From Legionella sainthelensi (lineage in GTDB: Bacteria; Pseudomonadota; Gammaproteobacteria; Legionellales; Legionellaceae): a stretch of 64,000 nucleotides of DNA. The notes under the pieces were generated by a model. It had not been told where the DNA came from and made no database searches. It saw only the letters and a list, made by a program, of their open reading frames with translations. Of the stretch, positions 36,997 through 45,436 are shown piece by piece; positions within the stretch are counted from its first letter, which is position 1; each line of letters opens with the position of its first letter. Location of the stretch: assembly GCF_900637685.1 (NCBI RefSeq), contig NZ_LR134388.1, positions 1,313,501-1,377,500 of the forward strand. The letters are read 5' to 3'. Both the position numbers and the translations under genes were made by a program.

Positions 36997-37251
36997 ATGA
37001 AAAGCTCTAATGAAAATCAAGTATATACACCAAAAGAACACATAGAAGCAGCTGCTAGTCAATTATTAAAAGAAGGAAAAAAGAAGGTTAATAATCTTTA
37101 TGAAGAAGGAATTCATAAGGCAAATGATGTGGAAGAAAGTATTAAAGAGTATTCCGATAATTTATTAAAGAAGATACAAGAAAATCCATTAACTTCTGTT
37201 TTAATTGCTGGCGGGATAGGCTTTTTATTATCCAAGCTTATGAAAAAATAA
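36997..37251 (+). CDS. YqjD/ElaB-like (DUF883) membrane-anchored protein
   Basis: 84 residues from the ATG at 36997, chosen for AAGGAGGG nine nt upstream; the longer frame from 36961 lacks one. A soluble amphipathic helix (EHIEAAASQLLKEGKKKVNNL... SIKEYSDNLLKKIQENP) is followed by a single C-terminal glycine-rich membrane segment (TSVLIAGGIGFLLSKLMKK), exactly the DUF883 design. In E. coli YqjD-type proteins tether ribosomes to the inner membrane in stationary phase. First gene of a three-gene overlapping operon. Confidence 0.85.
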   Translation: MKSSNENQVYTPKEHIEAAASQLLKEGKKKVNNLYEEGIHKANDVEESIKEYSDNLLKKIQENPLTSVLIAGGIGFLLSKLMKK

Positions 37252-37649
37252 TGGAAGTTTTCAAACAATTAGAAGCTCTTATTGCAGCAAAAATATCTGT
37301 TATAAGAACAGCATTATGTATATTTCGTCTTGAAGCCAGATTGGCTGGGCTTAGTGTTTTTCCTTTATTGTTGAATATATGCATGCTGCTAGTAATATGT
37401 ATCACCGTGTGGTTAACTGCCATGTTTTTACTAGGATATTTTGTTGCATTGTCTTCTAAAAGCCTTATTTTAGCCCTTTTTCTCATTTTACTGCTGAATA
37501 TAGGGCTATTGCTAGGTCTGACTAAATACCTGTCTTATAATTTAAATAACATGAGTTTTCCAAAAACCAGAGAATATTTTTCACAACAGAGTACTGAGCA
37601 TGAAAAACTCAAGAAAACAGATCATTGCACAAATTGCTCAGATGGATAA
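37251..37649 (+). CDS. YqjE-like membrane protein (phage-holin superfamily III type)
   Basis: 132 residues. Its ATG overlaps the stop of the preceding gene by one base (TAATG), so translation is coupled. An N-terminal amphipathic helix (EVFKQLEALIAAKISVIRTA) leads to two strong membrane segments (LSVFPLLLNICMLLVICITV and LILALFLILLLNIGLLLGL) and a polar tail, matching the YqjE family that accompanies YqjD. It has no lysis context; the holin name is structural only. Probably shapes the membrane complex in which YqjD sits. Confidence 0.75.
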   Translation: MEVFKQLEALIAAKISVIRTALCIFRLEARLAGLSVFPLLLNICMLLVICITVWLTAMFLLGYFVALSSKSLILALFLILLLNIGLLLGLTKYLSYNLNNMSFPKTREYFSQQSTEHEKLKKTDHCTNCSDG

Positions 37650-37905
37650 AGTGTTGCAAGGTCAGAAGAAAGAGCTGACGGAGCATAAAGAGTATTTTGT
37701 TCAAAGTAAATTAACTCATTATCATTTGGTAATAGTAGTTCTTATTGCTTCTGCATTTTTTATAGGGTGGAAAACCGAACGAAAACAATGGGGCAACAAA
37801 GTGGTGCAAGCCGTAGAAGAGGTTGGGACATTGGCTTTTCTTAACTATTTCAAAAAAATGTTATTCCTTCTTTTAAGTAATAATCAAGAAAATGAATCCA
37901 AGTGA
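37600..37905 (+). CDS. third gene of the YqjDE-like operon, small membrane protein (YqjK position)
   Basis: 101 residues, beginning 50 bp inside the 3' end of the preceding gene in another frame. An N-terminal coiled coil (QIIAQIAQMDKVLQGQKKEL) precedes one membrane segment (LVIVVLIASAFFIGWK) and a second hydrophobic patch (FLNYFKKMLFLLLS). Position and size match YqjK of the enterobacterial yqjDEK cluster, but sequence similarity is not obvious to me. Its last 22 bp overlap the 3' end of the convergent YheT gene. Confidence 0.65.
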   Translation: MKNSRKQIIAQIAQMDKVLQGQKKELTEHKEYFVQSKLTHYHLVIVVLIASAFFIGWKTERKQWGNKVVQAVEEVGTLAFLNYFKKMLFLLLSNNQENESK

Positions 37906-38855
37906 TCTTTCAAAAAAAATGGGATACGCTCTTCTAACCAGTATCGAATGTTTTGCGCAATAAATCCTACATGCCCTCCATACTGGCTTAACTCTAAAAG
38001 AATATCTGGTGATAATTCATTAAGCTTTGGGATTACATCAGGGGTCATAAAAGGATCATCTAAAGCATGAATAATCAATGTAGGGGTTGTTATATTCCAT
38101 AGGTATTGTCTTGAACTTGATTTCTGATAATACTCATGAGCACTCGAAAAACCATTTAATGGGGCCGTGATTTGTTCATCGAACTCATACAGTGTTTTTA
38201 TGGACAATAATGTTTGTTTCGTAAGTGTCAGCTGATGATTGATGATGTTTAATTTTTGTAAAAAAAGATTTTGCAATCTTTCCAATAAGTGGGTTTGATA
38301 GACCCGAGAAAATCCTTTATTTATCTTTTGAACGACAGTGTTTAGTTGAAAGGGCACTGAAACTGCAACAGCTGCATCAATTAAAGATTGTTGGCCTGTT
38401 TCTCCTAACCATTTGAGTAGTATGTTACCACCTAATGAAATTCCAACCACAGCTTTTTTTGTTGAAGGTTCTCGCAATTTTAATTGACTTAGAACATAAG
38501 CAAAATCGCTTGTATCACCTCCATGGTAAAAACGCGGTAAACGATTAGGGCCATTTGCTCCCCGAAGATTCATTAATACTGCTCGGTAGCCAGACTTATT
38601 GAATGCATTAAATAAACTGGCAACGTAGGCTGAATTAATACTCCCGCCTAATCCATGCAATAGAATAATTAATGGAGAATGGTTATTTAAACTGCTCGTA
38701 CTCCAGACTAAATCAATAAAATCACCATCTGGTAACTCAATACGCTCACAAAAATTGATAGGGACTTGTAATCTATTTGTAAACGTTCGATACAGAGTTT
38801 GCCCATGCTGATTTTTAAGCCATTTAGCAGGCTTAAATTCACTATTAATGATCAT
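37884..38855 (-). CDS. YheT-family alpha/beta hydrolase
   Basis: 323 residues from the ATG at 38855, where the family N-terminus begins (FKPAKWLKNQHGQTLYRTF). The frame is open further upstream, but those residues do not fit. Blocks: LIILLHGLGGSINSAY (oxyanion), VLMNLRGANGPNRLPRFYHG, the nucleophile elbow AVVGISLGGNILLKWLG, TLIIHALDDPFMTPD (Asp) and SQYGGHVGFI (His). YheT-like esterases act on small acyl esters; the true substrate is unknown. Convergent and overlapping by 22 bp with the YqjK-position gene. Confidence 0.88.
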   Translation of the reverse strand: MIINSEFKPAKWLKNQHGQTLYRTFTNRLQVPINFCERIELPDGDFIDLVWSTSSLNNHSPLIILLHGLGGSINSAYVASLFNAFNKSGYRAVLMNLRGANGPNRLPRFYHGGDTSDFAYVLSQLKLREPSTKKAVVGISLGGNILLKWLGETGQQSLIDAAVAVSVPFQLNTVVQKINKGFSRVYQTHLLERLQNLFLQKLNIINHQLTLTKQTLLSIKTLYEFDEQITAPLNGFSSAHEYYQKSSSRQYLWNITTPTLIIHALDDPFMTPDVIPKLNELSPDILLELSQYGGHVGFIAQNIRYWLEERIPFFLKDHLDSFS

Positions 38856-39101
38856 ACTCTGTGTTTTCCGAAAAATTGATATTGTGTATCTAATAGTTAA
38901 GTATAAAAGAGGACTCAAAATAAATAAATAATGATCATAATAAGTAAAAGTTTCAATTGGAGTGCCAATATTAAAATTTCTTTCTTAATTTCAATGTCTT
39001 ATTTTCAAGTTTTTAATTTTTTTCAACATAATTATTGTGTTACGATTATTAAATTATTTTGTGGATAATCCTATTCAAAGCGAATATAGAGGGGAGTTTG
39101 G

Positions 39102-40211
39102 ATGCAAGTAAAAGCAGCAGTGGCATTTGAGGTTGGGAAGCCATTAGCAATCGAATTGGTTCAATTAGAAGGCCCCAAACAAGGGGAGGTTCTCATTGAA
39201 ATTAAGGCAACAGGTGTTTGTCACACAGATGCCTTCACTTTATCCGGTAATGATCCAGAGGGAGTCTTTCCGACAATTTTAGGACATGAAGGTGCGGGTG
39301 TTATTGTTGAGGTTGGTCCTGGTGTTACTTCTCTAAAACCAGGGGATCACGTCATTCCTCTGTATACCCCTGAATGTCGTCAATGTGACTATTGTCTTTC
39401 GCAGAAAACTAATCTTTGTCAGGCTATTCGGTCAACACAAGGTCAGGGACTTATGCCTGATGGAACAAGTCGCTTCAGTCTTAATGGTAAAAAGTTATTT
39501 CACTATATGGGAACCTCAACTTTTGCAAATTATACCGTTTTGCCTGAAATTGCAGTGGCAAAAATCCGTAAAGATGCGCCTTTTGACAAGGTATGTTACA
39601 TCGGCTGTGGCGTGACTACCGGCATTGGAGCTGTACTTTATACTGCTAAGGTTACTCCAGGAGCGCGAGTTATTGTTTTTGGTTTGGGTGGGATTGGACT
39701 GAATGTGATCCAGGCTGCTCGTATGGTTGGAGCAGAACAAATTGTTGGCGTTGATATTAACTCAAAACGTCAGGCTTTAGCCCAAAAGATGGGGATGACC
39801 GATTTTGTTAATGCCCAAGAATTTGGTGATGATCTAGTAGCGCATCTTGTCGAACTTACTAAGGGAGGAGCTGATTATAGTTTTGAATGTGTTGGGGATG
39901 TGAAATTGATGCGCCAGGCTCTTGAATGTTGTCATAAAGGTTGGGGGATCTGCACGATTATCGGAGTTGCTGGAGCAGGACAAGAGATTTCAACTCGACC
40001 ATTTCAGTTAGTTACCGGAAGGGTATGGAAGGGCTCAGCATTTGGAGGGGCACGAGGTCGCACTGATGTTCCTAGAATTGTGGATTGGTATATGGATGGA
40101 AAAATTAATATCGATGATTTAATTACTTATGTTTTACCAATAGAACAAATTAATAATGCCTTTGAGTTAATGCATCAAGGTGAATCTATTCGTACCGTTC
40201 TTACTTTCTAA
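39102..40211 (+). CDS. frmA: S-(hydroxymethyl)glutathione dehydrogenase, class III alcohol dehydrogenase
   Basis: 369 residues. It oxidises the spontaneous adduct of formaldehyde and glutathione to S-formylglutathione with NAD. Zinc sites: catalytic (ATGVCHTDAF Cys, GHEGAGVIVEVG His-Glu) and structural (CRQCDYCLSQKTNLC). Rossmann motif VFGLGGIGLNVIQAARMVG. The start has GAGGGGAG upstream. It forms an operon with the S-formylglutathione hydrolase gene 19 bp downstream, completing conversion of formaldehyde to formate. No FrmR-type repressor gene is adjacent. Confidence 0.96.
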   Translation: MQVKAAVAFEVGKPLAIELVQLEGPKQGEVLIEIKATGVCHTDAFTLSGNDPEGVFPTILGHEGAGVIVEVGPGVTSLKPGDHVIPLYTPECRQCDYCLSQKTNLCQAIRSTQGQGLMPDGTSRFSLNGKKLFHYMGTSTFANYTVLPEIAVAKIRKDAPFDKVCYIGCGVTTGIGAVLYTAKVTPGARVIVFGLGGIGLNVIQAARMVGAEQIVGVDINSKRQALAQKMGMTDFVNAQEFGDDLVAHLVELTKGGADYSFECVGDVKLMRQALECCHKGWGICTIIGVAGAGQEISTRPFQLVTGRVWKGSAFGGARGRTDVPRIVDWYMDGKINIDDLITYVLPIEQINNAFELMHQGESIRTVLTF

Positions 40212-40230
40212 CCTTTGTTGAGTTGAATAA

Positions 40231-41079
40231 ATGATTATAGATCTTATTGAAGAGCATTATTGTTTTGGAGGTATTCAACGTGTTTATGCACATCAATCTT
40301 CAGTAACTGATTGTGTGATGCGTTTCGGAATTTTTTTGCCACCACAAGTACACACACAATGTGTTCCTGTCTTGTATTGGTTGTCTGGATTAACGTGTAC
40401 AGAACAAAATTTTATTACTAAATCGGGTGCGCAACGCATGGCCGCTCAATTAGGTCTTGCATTGGTTGTGCCTGATACCAGTCCTCGAGGGATTCATTTG
40501 CCCGGGGATCAAGACAGTTATGATTTTGGCATAGGTGCTGGTTTTTATGTAGATGCAACGCAAAACCCATGGTCAAAATACTATCAAATGTCCACTTATG
40601 TGTCTGAGGAATTGCCTCATCTACTTCAGCAATATTTTCCTCTTAACGAACAAGCGTGTGGTATTTTTGGACATTCAATGGGAGGGCATGGAGCCTTAAC
40701 TTTGGCTTTTAAAAATCCCCAAAAATACCATTCTGTTTCGGCATTTTCTCCTATTTGTGCCCCTACTCAATGCGTATGGGGACAAAAGGCTTTTGCTGGT
40801 TATTTGGGTAAAGATGAGGAACAATGGAGGGATTATGATGCGTGTCATCTCATTGTAGAAAGGGGGTGGCCACATACAAAGATATTAATAGATCAGGGAA
40901 CTCAAGACCCTTATTTGCAAGAACAATTAAAACCCGAATTATTTCAGAAGGCCTGCGTGAATGCTTCTGTTGATCTTAATTTACGAATGCAAGAAGGTTA
41001 CGATCACAGTTACTATTTTATTGCGAGTTTTATTGAGGACCACTTAACTTTTCATGCTTCACTACTAAAAGGCAATTAA
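40231..41079 (+). CDS. frmB: S-formylglutathione hydrolase
   Basis: 282 residues, the normal length. It hydrolyses S-formylglutathione to formate and glutathione. Esterase-D family blocks: VPVLYWLSGLTCTEQNFITK, DTSPRGIHLPGD, the nucleophile elbow IFGHSMGGHGALTLAFK (Ser), the Asp in LIDQGTQDPYL and the His in GYDHSYYFIASF. Cotranscribed with frmA. The 274 bp after it hold no recognisable gene. Confidence 0.95.
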   Translation: MIIDLIEEHYCFGGIQRVYAHQSSVTDCVMRFGIFLPPQVHTQCVPVLYWLSGLTCTEQNFITKSGAQRMAAQLGLALVVPDTSPRGIHLPGDQDSYDFGIGAGFYVDATQNPWSKYYQMSTYVSEELPHLLQQYFPLNEQACGIFGHSMGGHGALTLAFKNPQKYHSVSAFSPICAPTQCVWGQKAFAGYLGKDEEQWRDYDACHLIVERGWPHTKILIDQGTQDPYLQEQLKPELFQKACVNASVDLNLRMQEGYDHSYYFIASFIEDHLTFHASLLKGN

Positions 41080-41353
41080 CTTGCTCTTCCCGATGTTTAG
41101 TGCAGGTATCAATAATCAAGAAGGGACTTAAATGAGTCAAAGAGTCCATTGAGTTGTTGCTGAGGTTATTTTTCTTAGTTGCAATATTGCGTCTTTTATG
41201 GATTTTTTCATTGGAAAATAATATTCCAGGGTATCTCGTTGCAATGTGAGCCAGTGACATTGCATGTATTGTGCCATATGAGTCATACTATGATGTTTAT
41301 TGCAGCGCCAAAAATAAGGCTGGTAGTTCCTATGCGGTATTCTTTATTGCAAT

Positions 41354-41917
41354 TCAGACATTATGATTTTTACAAAAGCAATCAACTAAATGATCGTTTA
41401 CCATGCCAATCGCTTGCATATAAGCATACATAATTGTGGAGCCCACAAAGCTCATCCCTCTTTTTTGCAAATCGTTGGATAACGCATCTGATTCGGGTGT
41501 GGTTGCGGGAACCTCTTGCATACTATGGGGGTAATTTATTTTCGGACGTCCATTCACAAATTGCCACACATAATTATCAAAAGAGGTGAAAATTTGTGCG
41601 ATTTCGAGATATACCCTGGCATTTTTGCGAGCTGAAAAAACTTTAAGTCGATTGCGGATTATGCCAGGATCAGTGAGTAAATTTTCTAATTCCTCATCCG
41701 TCATATGAGCCACAGCGAGAGGATCAAATTGTTTAAATGCACTACGGTATGTTTCGCGGCGCTTGAGTATTGTTTCCCAACTCAAGCCGGCTTGTGCGCC
41801 TTCGAGAATAAGCATTTCGAAATGTTTTTGATCCTCATGAACCGGGATACCCCATTCTGTATCATGATAATGCTCATAATAAGGTTTGTTGATTCCAACC
41901 CAAGGACAGCGTTTCAT
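41354..41917 (-). CDS. tag: DNA-3-methyladenine glycosylase I
   Basis: 187 residues from the ATG at 41917 (MKRCPWVGINKPYYEHYHDT). A GTG three codons upstream is an alternative and neither has a strong ribosome site. It excises N3-methyladenine from alkylated DNA. Family marks: the zinc-binding Cys near the N-terminus with HDTEWGIPVHEDQKHFEMLI, EGAQAGLSWETILKRRE, the helix-hairpin part ending in LTDPGIIRNRLKV, and the C-terminal FVGSTIMYAYMQAIGMVNDH with the paired zinc ligands. Single gene. Confidence 0.95.
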   Translation of the reverse strand: MKRCPWVGINKPYYEHYHDTEWGIPVHEDQKHFEMLILEGAQAGLSWETILKRRETYRSAFKQFDPLAVAHMTDEELENLLTDPGIIRNRLKVFSARKNARVYLEIAQIFTSFDNYVWQFVNGRPKINYPHSMQEVPATTPESDALSNDLQKRGMSFVGSTIMYAYMQAIGMVNDHLVDCFCKNHNV

Positions 41918-42096
41918 AGTGGACACTAATTTTTATACGAAATAGGTACTATAGTACTGTTTTTTAGAGGCAATAACTATTTTTATATTCTCTTTATATC
42001 GATTATTTGGGTGATAATCAATTGTTTCGTCTTGAATTTGTTCAAGAATGGCTTAGAATTCACATACGAAACAATACATTTATTTTAGAGAATTTC

Positions 42097-43677
42097 ATGT
42101 CCGATTTTTATCAGGATTTTAATACAAGACGAACCTTTGCAATTATTTCCCACCCTGATGCAGGTAAAACTACTGTAACTGAGAAGTTGCTTCTATTTGG
42201 GGGTGCAATTCAATTAGCGGGTACTGTTAAAGGGCGCAAGGCGGATAGACATGCCACCTCAGACTGGATGGAAATGGAAAAGGAACGAGGTATTTCTATT
42301 ACTACGTCTGTAATGCAGTTTATACATAATCATCACGTCATGAATTTACTCGATACCCCAGGGCACGAGGATTTTTCTGAAGATACTTATCGAACTTTAA
42401 CCGCGGTAGATTCGGCGCTCATGGTGATTGATGTGGCCAAGGGAGTAGAGGATAGAACAGTAAAGTTAATGGAAGTCTGTCGTTTACGTGATACTCCAAT
42501 TATGACTTTTATTAATAAGCTGGACCGTGAAGGTCGTGATCCTATTGATTTGCTCGATGAGGTAGAATCTGTTTTGGGGATTCAATGTGCCCCTGTGACT
42601 TGGCCTGTAGGTATGGGAAAGCGTTTTAAAGGTATTTATCATCGTTATGAAGATGTCGTTTACCTTTATCAATCGGGAAAAAATGCACAAAAACAAGATG
42701 CAGTGCAGATTAAAGGAATAGACAATCCTCAATTAGATGAGATATTAGGGGAGAGTGCGCAAGAATTACGTGAAGAAATTGAGCTTGTGAAGGGCGCCTC
42801 GCATGAATTTAATTTACAGGATTATTTGGCAGGAAAAATGACTCCTGTTTATTTCGGTTCAGCAATTAATAATTTTGGAATTAAAGAGCTCCTCGATGAT
42901 TATGTGCGCTATGCTCCAAGTCCACAACCAAGAAACGCCCAGGAGCGTACTGTATCTCCTAATGAGGAGGCTTTTTCTGGGTTTGTATTTAAAATACAAG
43001 CAAACATGGATCCAAAGCACAGGGATCGAATTGCTTTTTTACGTATATGTTCTGGAGCTTATAAAAAGGGAATGAAATTAAGTCATTTGCGTATTGGTAA
43101 AGAAATACAAATCTCCAATGCGTTGACTTTTATGGCTGGGGATCGATCACATACGGAAGTGGCCTTGCCGGGAGATATTATCGGATTACACAATCACGGT
43201 ACGATTCGAATTGGTGATACCTTTACCCAAGGGGAGCAATTAAAATTTACTGGAATTCCTAATTTCGCACCTGAGCTTTACCGTTTGGTTCGCTTAAGGG
43301 ATCCTTTAAAGAGTAAGGCTTTATTAAAAGGCTTAATTGAGTTGTCTGAGGAAGGAGCAACTCAGGTATTTCGACCATTAAACAGTAACCAATTAATTTT
43401 AGGTGCTGTGGGAGTATTGCAATTCGATGTGGTTGCCCATCGTTTGAAACATGAATATAAAGTAGATTGCATCTATGAATCAGTCAATGTGGCTTGTGCA
43501 CGTTGGGTTTACTCAGAAGATGATAAGGCGATGAGTGAGTTTCGCACTAAAGCACATGATTATTTAGCATTAGATGGAAGCGATGCCTTAATGTATCTTG
43601 CTCCAACCCGAGTTAATTTAACGATGGCTGAAGAGCGATACCCGAAAATTAAGTTTCATGCAACCCGAGAGCATTAA
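42097..43677 (+). CDS. prfC: peptide chain release factor 3
   Basis: 526 residues from the ATG at 42097. An upstream in-frame codon at 42007 adds 30 residues not found in RF3. The GTPase removes RF1/RF2 from ribosomes after termination. G1 [20 protein letters not shown]2 [16 protein letters not shown]3 [17 protein letters not shown]4 [15 protein letters not shown] are intact, followed by domain 2 ([19 protein letters not shown]) and the EF-G-like domain 3 ([17 protein letters not shown]). Single gene. Confidence 0.96.
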   Translation: MSDFYQDFNTRRTFAIISHPDAGKTTVTEKLLLFGGAIQLAGTVKGRKADRHATSDWMEMEKERGISITTSVMQFIHNHHVMNLLDTPGHEDFSEDTYRTLTAVDSALMVIDVAKGVEDRTVKLMEVCRLRDTPIMTFINKLDREGRDPIDLLDEVESVLGIQCAPVTWPVGMGKRFKGIYHRYEDVVYLYQSGKNAQKQDAVQIKGIDNPQLDEILGESAQELREEIELVKGASHEFNLQDYLAGKMTPVYFGSAINNFGIKELLDDYVRYAPSPQPRNAQERTVSPNEEAFSGFVFKIQANMDPKHRDRIAFLRICSGAYKKGMKLSHLRIGKEIQISNALTFMAGDRSHTEVALPGDIIGLHNHGTIRIGDTFTQGEQLKFTGIPNFAPELYRLVRLRDPLKSKALLKGLIELSEEGATQVFRPLNSNQLILGAVGVLQFDVVAHRLKHEYKVDCIYESVNVACARWVYSEDDKAMSEFRTKAHDYLALDGSDALMYLAPTRVNLTMAEERYPKIKFHATREH

Positions 43678-43736
43678 CTACCTCCTGATAACGTTTCTCT
43701 TTGATGATATTAATCTAAAATTACAGTGGATTTTTT

Positions 43737-44252
43737 ATGTTTTTTAAAAATAATGATGAGATTATATCTCATCTTCTTGAGGCAATTAGCAAAATTGATA
43801 AAACAAAAGTGCAAGTGATTCTTCAAGAAGGGGCTATAAAAAAAATAGACTTAAATATACATACAAATAGATTTGTTACTCCGTTACATTGGGCAGTTCT
43901 TAAGTGTCGTGTAGACACGCAGCAGGACATGCTTGAAATAATAGGACTACTTTATCATGCAGGAATAGACCTTAATAAACCTTCAAATGACAGTAAACAA
44001 TATTACCCTCTTCATACAGCAGCTCGCCGTGGTTTACCGTTGGTCCTTGATTGGCTTTTAGAATATGGGGCTGATCCCTTGGCTAAGGACGCTGCTAACA
44101 AAATACCAATAAATTATGTAGTGACTGCTCTTAATGCAAAAATTGCAAGTAAAAATGCTCTAAATATAGAGCAAGATTATATTGATCGACTAACAAAAAT
44201 AAATAATCGCTTAAATGACTATCAGATTAATACTTCGTGTTTCATCTTATAG
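43737..44252 (+). CDS. ankyrin-repeat protein ending in a CaaX-type prenylation motif; candidate effector
   Basis: 171 residues. Two to three ankyrin repeats are readable: TPLHWAVLKCRVDTQQDMLE with IIGLLYHAGIDLN, then YYPLHTAARRGLPLVLDWLL with EYGADPLAKDAANKIPINYV. No signal peptide or membrane segment. The last four residues are Cys-Phe-Ile-Leu (…INTSCFIL), a fit to CaaX, with a terminal Leu favouring geranylgeranylation. The Legionella effector AnkB is an ankyrin protein lipidated by host enzymes at such a box, so a membrane-anchored host-directed role is plausible. It is a free-standing gene after prfC. Confidence 0.72.
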   Translation: MFFKNNDEIISHLLEAISKIDKTKVQVILQEGAIKKIDLNIHTNRFVTPLHWAVLKCRVDTQQDMLEIIGLLYHAGIDLNKPSNDSKQYYPLHTAARRGLPLVLDWLLEYGADPLAKDAANKIPINYVVTALNAKIASKNALNIEQDYIDRLTKINNRLNDYQINTSCFIL

Positions 44253-44629
44253 AGAGCCACTCTACAAGATAACGTTATTGCGATAGCAAAGCGTGAGATA
44301 TCTTTTATGCGGGGTTTTAGGGCTGAATTTTCGGACGTCGTCCTGCAATAGCGCTTAGATGTCAACTTAAGGAAAAATGGACTATTGCTTTCGCGACAGC
44401 CGATAGTTAAAAAGGTGTCGCGCTCTATGCAAGCAGGGGTCTATTGAAAGCAATGTCGCAAGATGAATCTTTGAGCAACGCTTATTGCTTTTTGAACCTC
44501 CTGCTTTTACGAAAGGCAACGAGATGCCAAATATTTGCAAAACGTCACCTTTGTAACAGCGAGGCGCAAAAAATAATGAGCTGGAAACAGTACGAAGTCG
44601 TTTCGAGAACAGCTCTTTGAATCTGTCAA
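44253..44629. other. intergenic stretch without recognised gene
   Basis: 377 bp containing several short partly inverted words (ATTGCTTTCGCGACA, GAAAGCAATGTCGCA and similar), which suggests an old repeat or decayed coding sequence. No frame resembles a family and no strong terminator is seen. Confidence 0.35.
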
Positions 44630-45013
44630 TTAGGTACTACAAATAGCTTTTACTGTATGCTCGCCTAAATTAGTGATTTTCACTTTTGCTCCTGAATCGG
44701 CACTGAGTTTCAGGATCTGGTCTGGGTGTACAGTAATTTGTAAAAAATGCCCTTTAGACAAAGGAGCGTCATTGACTTTTCCTTGTTTAGCTAATGCTTC
44801 TACTAAAAGATCATCATTTTCATCTTCTGTAATGATTTTACACTTGGCTTCTATTGTCCAGAACATATAATTAACGAATTCTTGGGGATCCTTGCTAGGT
44901 AATTCATATTCAATAGTGGCTCCTTGTTGAAGTGGATGCCTTTCCATAGCGTATGTATTAGTAGTTAAAGAGGTCATAATGCATAATACCCCAAGTCCAA
45001 GTTTTTGTAACAT
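44630..45013 (-). CDS. small exported protein of unknown function
   Basis: 127 residues. A signal peptide (MLQKLGLGVLCIMTSLTTNT-YA) is followed by a ~105-residue mature domain with alternating strand-like segments (GATIEYELP, IEAKCKIITED, GHFLQITVHPDQILKLS, AKVKITNLGEHTVKAICS) and two cysteines that could pair. This looks like a small immunoglobulin-like beta sandwich. Similar short periplasmic proteins are common in Legionella. No enzymatic motif. Single gene. Confidence 0.7.
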   Translation of the reverse strand: MLQKLGLGVLCIMTSLTTNTYAMERHPLQQGATIEYELPSKDPQEFVNYMFWTIEAKCKIITEDENDDLLVEALAKQGKVNDAPLSKGHFLQITVHPDQILKLSADSGAKVKITNLGEHTVKAICST

Positions 45014-45436
45014 TAGCTCACTCCATAATGAAAATTAATTGGCTAAGATACCTTTATTTTGCTTGCATGGCAAATTAATATTCATTAAAAGATAGAAGGA
45101 AAAAATTGGTTAATATTTGGCACTTTAGCATTTGAAAATGATTCACAAAATAGGATTATAAAATCCATGATGGGTGGCTTATTTGATGTGGGCTAGAGCC
45201 TTGTATGAGCAGGCTAATCTCTATCACGACGTTCTGCGGCTTGTCCGCAGAATCCAGTAATTCGGAGCGTTTTCTGGATTTCGCGAACAAGCCTTATGAC
45301 CTGGGAATAGTGTACAGATTAATGCAGTTAATCAATTTTTAAACAAATATTGGCTGTGTGAATTTAAGTCATTTAGCGTTTTAGGAGAGATCAGGATCTT
45401 TGCCATTCAACGCGTTTGTTCCGTAATTATGTTTAT
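45014..45436. repeat. intergenic stretch with dispersed palindrome (hairpin 45232-45252)
   Basis: TTCTGCGG-CTTGT-CCGCAGAA (45232-45252) is a perfect 8 bp hairpin followed by TCCAG. A degenerate second version lies about 30 bp on (TCTGGATTTCGCGAACAAGCC, split by several bases). The CGGCTTGTCCG core recurs inverted at 12450 and in both ends of the IS5-type element. No gene seen. Confidence 0.5.

Noticed and set aside
37251..37649. Phage holin and hence a prophage remnant
   Set aside because: The holin-superfamily resemblance is explained by the YqjE family; it is coupled to a YqjD-like gene and no phage genes are nearby.
41179..41433. Plus-strand ORF between frmB and tag
   Set aside because: It overlaps the 3' end of tag, has no ribosome site and an unbiased composition; judged non-coding.
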